Program-made: the position numbers and the translations under genes | Notes under the pieces: generated by a model | What the model was told of the DNA's origin: nothing | The model's database searches: none | Seen by the model: only the letters and a program-made list of their open reading frames with translations | Origin: Phycisphaerae bacterium | GTDB lineage: Bacteria > Planctomycetota > Phycisphaerae > Phycisphaerales > Phycisphaeraceae | Direction: 5' to 3' | Assembly: GCA_002688155.1 (NCBI GenBank) | Contig: NZCH01000130.1 | Location: 1-14,469 of the forward strand | Length of the DNA: 14,469 bases | In this document: piece after piece, positions 13,099-14,469 of the stretch | Numbering within the stretch: position 1 is the first letter of the stretch | Layout of the letters: the number at the start of each line of letters is the position of its first letter

Positions 13099-14193
13099 TT
13101 GGATTACAGCATGTTTGTCATGCCAGTCCACGATCCGGCCAAGCCGCTGGCTCAGTGCTACGACGAAGACCTCGAACTGGCAGTTCAATGTGAGGAGACT
13201 GGTTTTACCGATTTCTGGGTAGGCGAGCACCATTCGTCGACCGTCGAGAACATTGTCATGCCGGAGGTGTTTCTGGCCAAAGTGCTGGGTATGACCCGGA
13301 CGATTCGGGTGGGAGCGGCGCCGGTTTGCCTGCCGTACCATCACCCGGTTCACGTCGCAAGCAGACTCGCGTTTCTGGATCATCTTTCGCACGGCCGGTT
13401 AAACGTTTGCTTTGGACCCGGCGCGATCCCGACGGATCTGGAAGTGTACGGCATTGATCCCACGGAAACGGGCGCATACGTTGCCGAAGCGATTGTCATG
13501 ATCCTGAAAATCTGGACCACCGATCCTCCCTATGAACTGCATGGCAAGTACTGGAACATCTGTTTGCAAAAGACCATTGATTTAGAGATGGGCATGGGGA
13601 CTCTGCACAAACCTTTGCAGCAACCGTATCCACCAATCTTCGTGCCGAGCATCAACCGCGCGTCGCGCGGGCTGCACGCCGCCGCCGCCCGCGGCTTTCA
13701 TCCGATCAGCCACCACATGATTCACACAAACGTGCTCATCGATCAGTGGCGTACGTACGAGGCGGGCGCCGAGTCGGCGGGGCGCACGGCATCACCAGGT
13801 GACTGGTGCGTGTCGCGAAATATCTTTGTGGCGGATTCGACTAAAGAAGCCCGGCAACTGGCGCGAACGAACTCGCTCGGTGCGTGTATTGAGTACATCA
13901 TTGAACTCACGCGCCGCACGTCTCCAACCGGCCTGAGCATGTGGAAACGCGACGATAAAATGGATGACGATGAATGCAACCTGGATTACTTCATGGACCA
14001 GGTGATTATCGCGGGCGACCCTGACACGGTAACCGCCAAGCTTCTGGAACTTCGCGAACAAATTGGGGCTTTCGGCACGTTGGTTTTGGTCGCTCACGAC
14101 TGGGATGATCGCAACCACTGGATGCGCAGTCTGGATCTGTTTGCAAAGGAAGTCGTCCCGGCGTTCAATCAGAGCGTCGGGGCGATGGGCTAA
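13099..14193 (+). CDS. Luciferase-like (LLM class) flavin-dependent oxidoreductase
   Basis: A 364-residue TIM-barrel protein of the bacterial luciferase superfamily, which uses reduced FMN (or F420 in some members) to oxidise organic substrates. Typical segments are DFWVGEHHSS (38-47), the loop TIRVGAAPVCLPYHHPVHVA (68-87), LAFLDHLSHGRLNVCFGPG (90-108), and AFGTLVLVAHDWDD towards the C-terminus. The strong resemblance to limonene-monooxygenase-type members suggests a monooxygenase; the substrate is unknown. Translation starts at TTG 13099: AGGAG lies eight bases upstream, and the next in-frame ATG would remove the first strand MDYSMFVMPVHD. No reductase gene is adjacent, so reduced flavin must come from elsewhere. 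It appears to be a single gene. Confidence 0.92.
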   Translation: MDYSMFVMPVHDPAKPLAQCYDEDLELAVQCEETGFTDFWVGEHHSSTVENIVMPEVFLAKVLGMTRTIRVGAAPVCLPYHHPVHVASRLAFLDHLSHGRLNVCFGPGAIPTDLEVYGIDPTETGAYVAEAIVMILKIWTTDPPYELHGKYWNICLQKTIDLEMGMGTLHKPLQQPYPPIFVPSINRASRGLHAAAARGFHPISHHMIHTNVLIDQWRTYEAGAESAGRTASPGDWCVSRNIFVADSTKEARQLARTNSLGACIEYIIELTRRTSPTGLSMWKRDDKMDDDECNLDYFMDQVIIAGDPDTVTAKLLELREQIGAFGTLVLVAHDWDDRNHWMRSLDLFAKEVVPAFNQSVGAMG

Positions 14194-14333
14194 GCGGCTC
14201 CCAAGGCCATCCCACGCCAGTCATACCAGGCGGCAATCGCGCGATAGCCATCTGGAATCTCATCCGGATCCATCGGCTCGGGAAACCGGGCACGCTCGAC
14301 AAAGGCTTTATTTTCACACGACCGTGGCGGCAC
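14190..14333 (-). CDS. Possible small protein of unknown function (47 aa)
   Basis: A GTG-started frame of 47 codons, with AAGG six bases before the GTG. The second half reads ERARFPEPMDPDEIPDGYRA, then IAAWYDWRGMALGAA, rich in acidic and aromatic residues and protein-like. The stop TAG overlaps the TAA of the convergent luciferase-like gene. It follows the partial epimerase gene by 34 bp on the same strand. I do not recognise the protein. It could be a real small ORF, the remnant of a frameshifted C-terminus, or chance. Confidence 0.35.
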   Translation of the reverse strand: MPPRSCENKAFVERARFPEPMDPDEIPDGYRAIAAWYDWRGMALGAA

Positions 14334-14367
14334 ATTTCGCCTTAACGCGAACGACCGGACACGTCGT

Positions 14368-14469
14368 TTATGTCCCTTGCGGGTTCGCGGGCGGCTTCCA
14401 GCCCAAGCTGGCGAGAAAGGTCGTAAACGTCACCTGCGGTTGCCAGCCAAGAACGGCTTTGGCGCGATC
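14368..14469 (-). CDS. C-terminal end of a probable NAD-dependent sugar epimerase/dehydratase (cut by window edge)
   Basis: Only the last 33 codons are inside the window. They begin DRAKAVLGWQPQVTF, matching the pattern D-x-x-K-A-x-x-x-L-G-W-x-P that ends extended short-chain dehydrogenases such as UDP-glucose 4-epimerase and GDP-mannose 4,6-dehydratase. After this the sequence runs TTFLASLGWKPPANPQGT and stops at TAA 14368, which is shorter and more divergent than the usual helical ending. The reading frame assignment rests on this motif alone. Confidence 0.55.
   Translation of the reverse strand, partial: DRAKAVLGWQPQVTFTTFLASLGWKPPANPQGT

Overview
The window reads as chromosomal core DNA of a GC-rich bacterium, most likely a planctomycete of the class Phycisphaerae. 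That placement is an inference from overall protein character (three-part transhydrogenase, YacL-type PIN/TRAM protein, GatC with a C-terminal SPPFFKVIKVL stretch, DnaX without its zinc-binding cysteines); no search was run. There are no insertion sequences, CRISPR arrays, tRNAs or phage genes.

Layout. Positions 1-2050 (minus) hold a three-gene proton-translocating NAD(P) transhydrogenase operon, pntAA-pntAB-pntB, with pntB cut by the left edge. Divergent from it is a YjbQ-family gene (2188-2586), then a family 2 glycosyltransferase (2827-3741). Converging on that is the minus-strand block ffs (SRP RNA)-dnaX-ybaB (6360 to 3864), a widespread bacterial arrangement in which recR would normally follow but does not here. 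A plus-strand membrane-anchored PIN/TRAM protein (6652-7863) converges on the overlapping minus-strand pair queF-sucD (9159 to 7910). Then come plus-strand gatC-gatA (9435-11250), a structured non-coding stretch ending in a strong terminator (11383-11567), an HSD17B14-like short-chain dehydrogenase (11733-12515), a 583-bp stretch with no convincing gene, and a luciferase-like flavin-dependent oxidoreductase (13099-14193). The right edge holds the tail of a probable sugar-nucleotide epimerase/dehydratase on the minus strand and a possible 47-residue ORF behind it.

Most genes are housekeeping: redox balance (pnt), TCA cycle (sucD), queuosine synthesis (queF), Gln-tRNA/Asn-tRNA amidation (gatCA), replication (dnaX) and protein targeting (SRP RNA).

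The points most worth a second look are: (1) a nine-A run in dnaX, preceded by a Shine-Dalgarno-like GGGAGG and followed by a 12-bp palindrome, where a slip in either direction meets a stop within a few codons, predicting a tau/gamma pair; (2) an SRP RNA whose protein-binding loop is intact but whose apical loop is UGAC instead of GGAA; (3) a DnaX zinc module lacking its cysteines; (4) different 7-bp-period degenerate repeats in several intergenic gaps; (5) a 185-bp structured RNA candidate with mutually exclusive hairpins after gatA.
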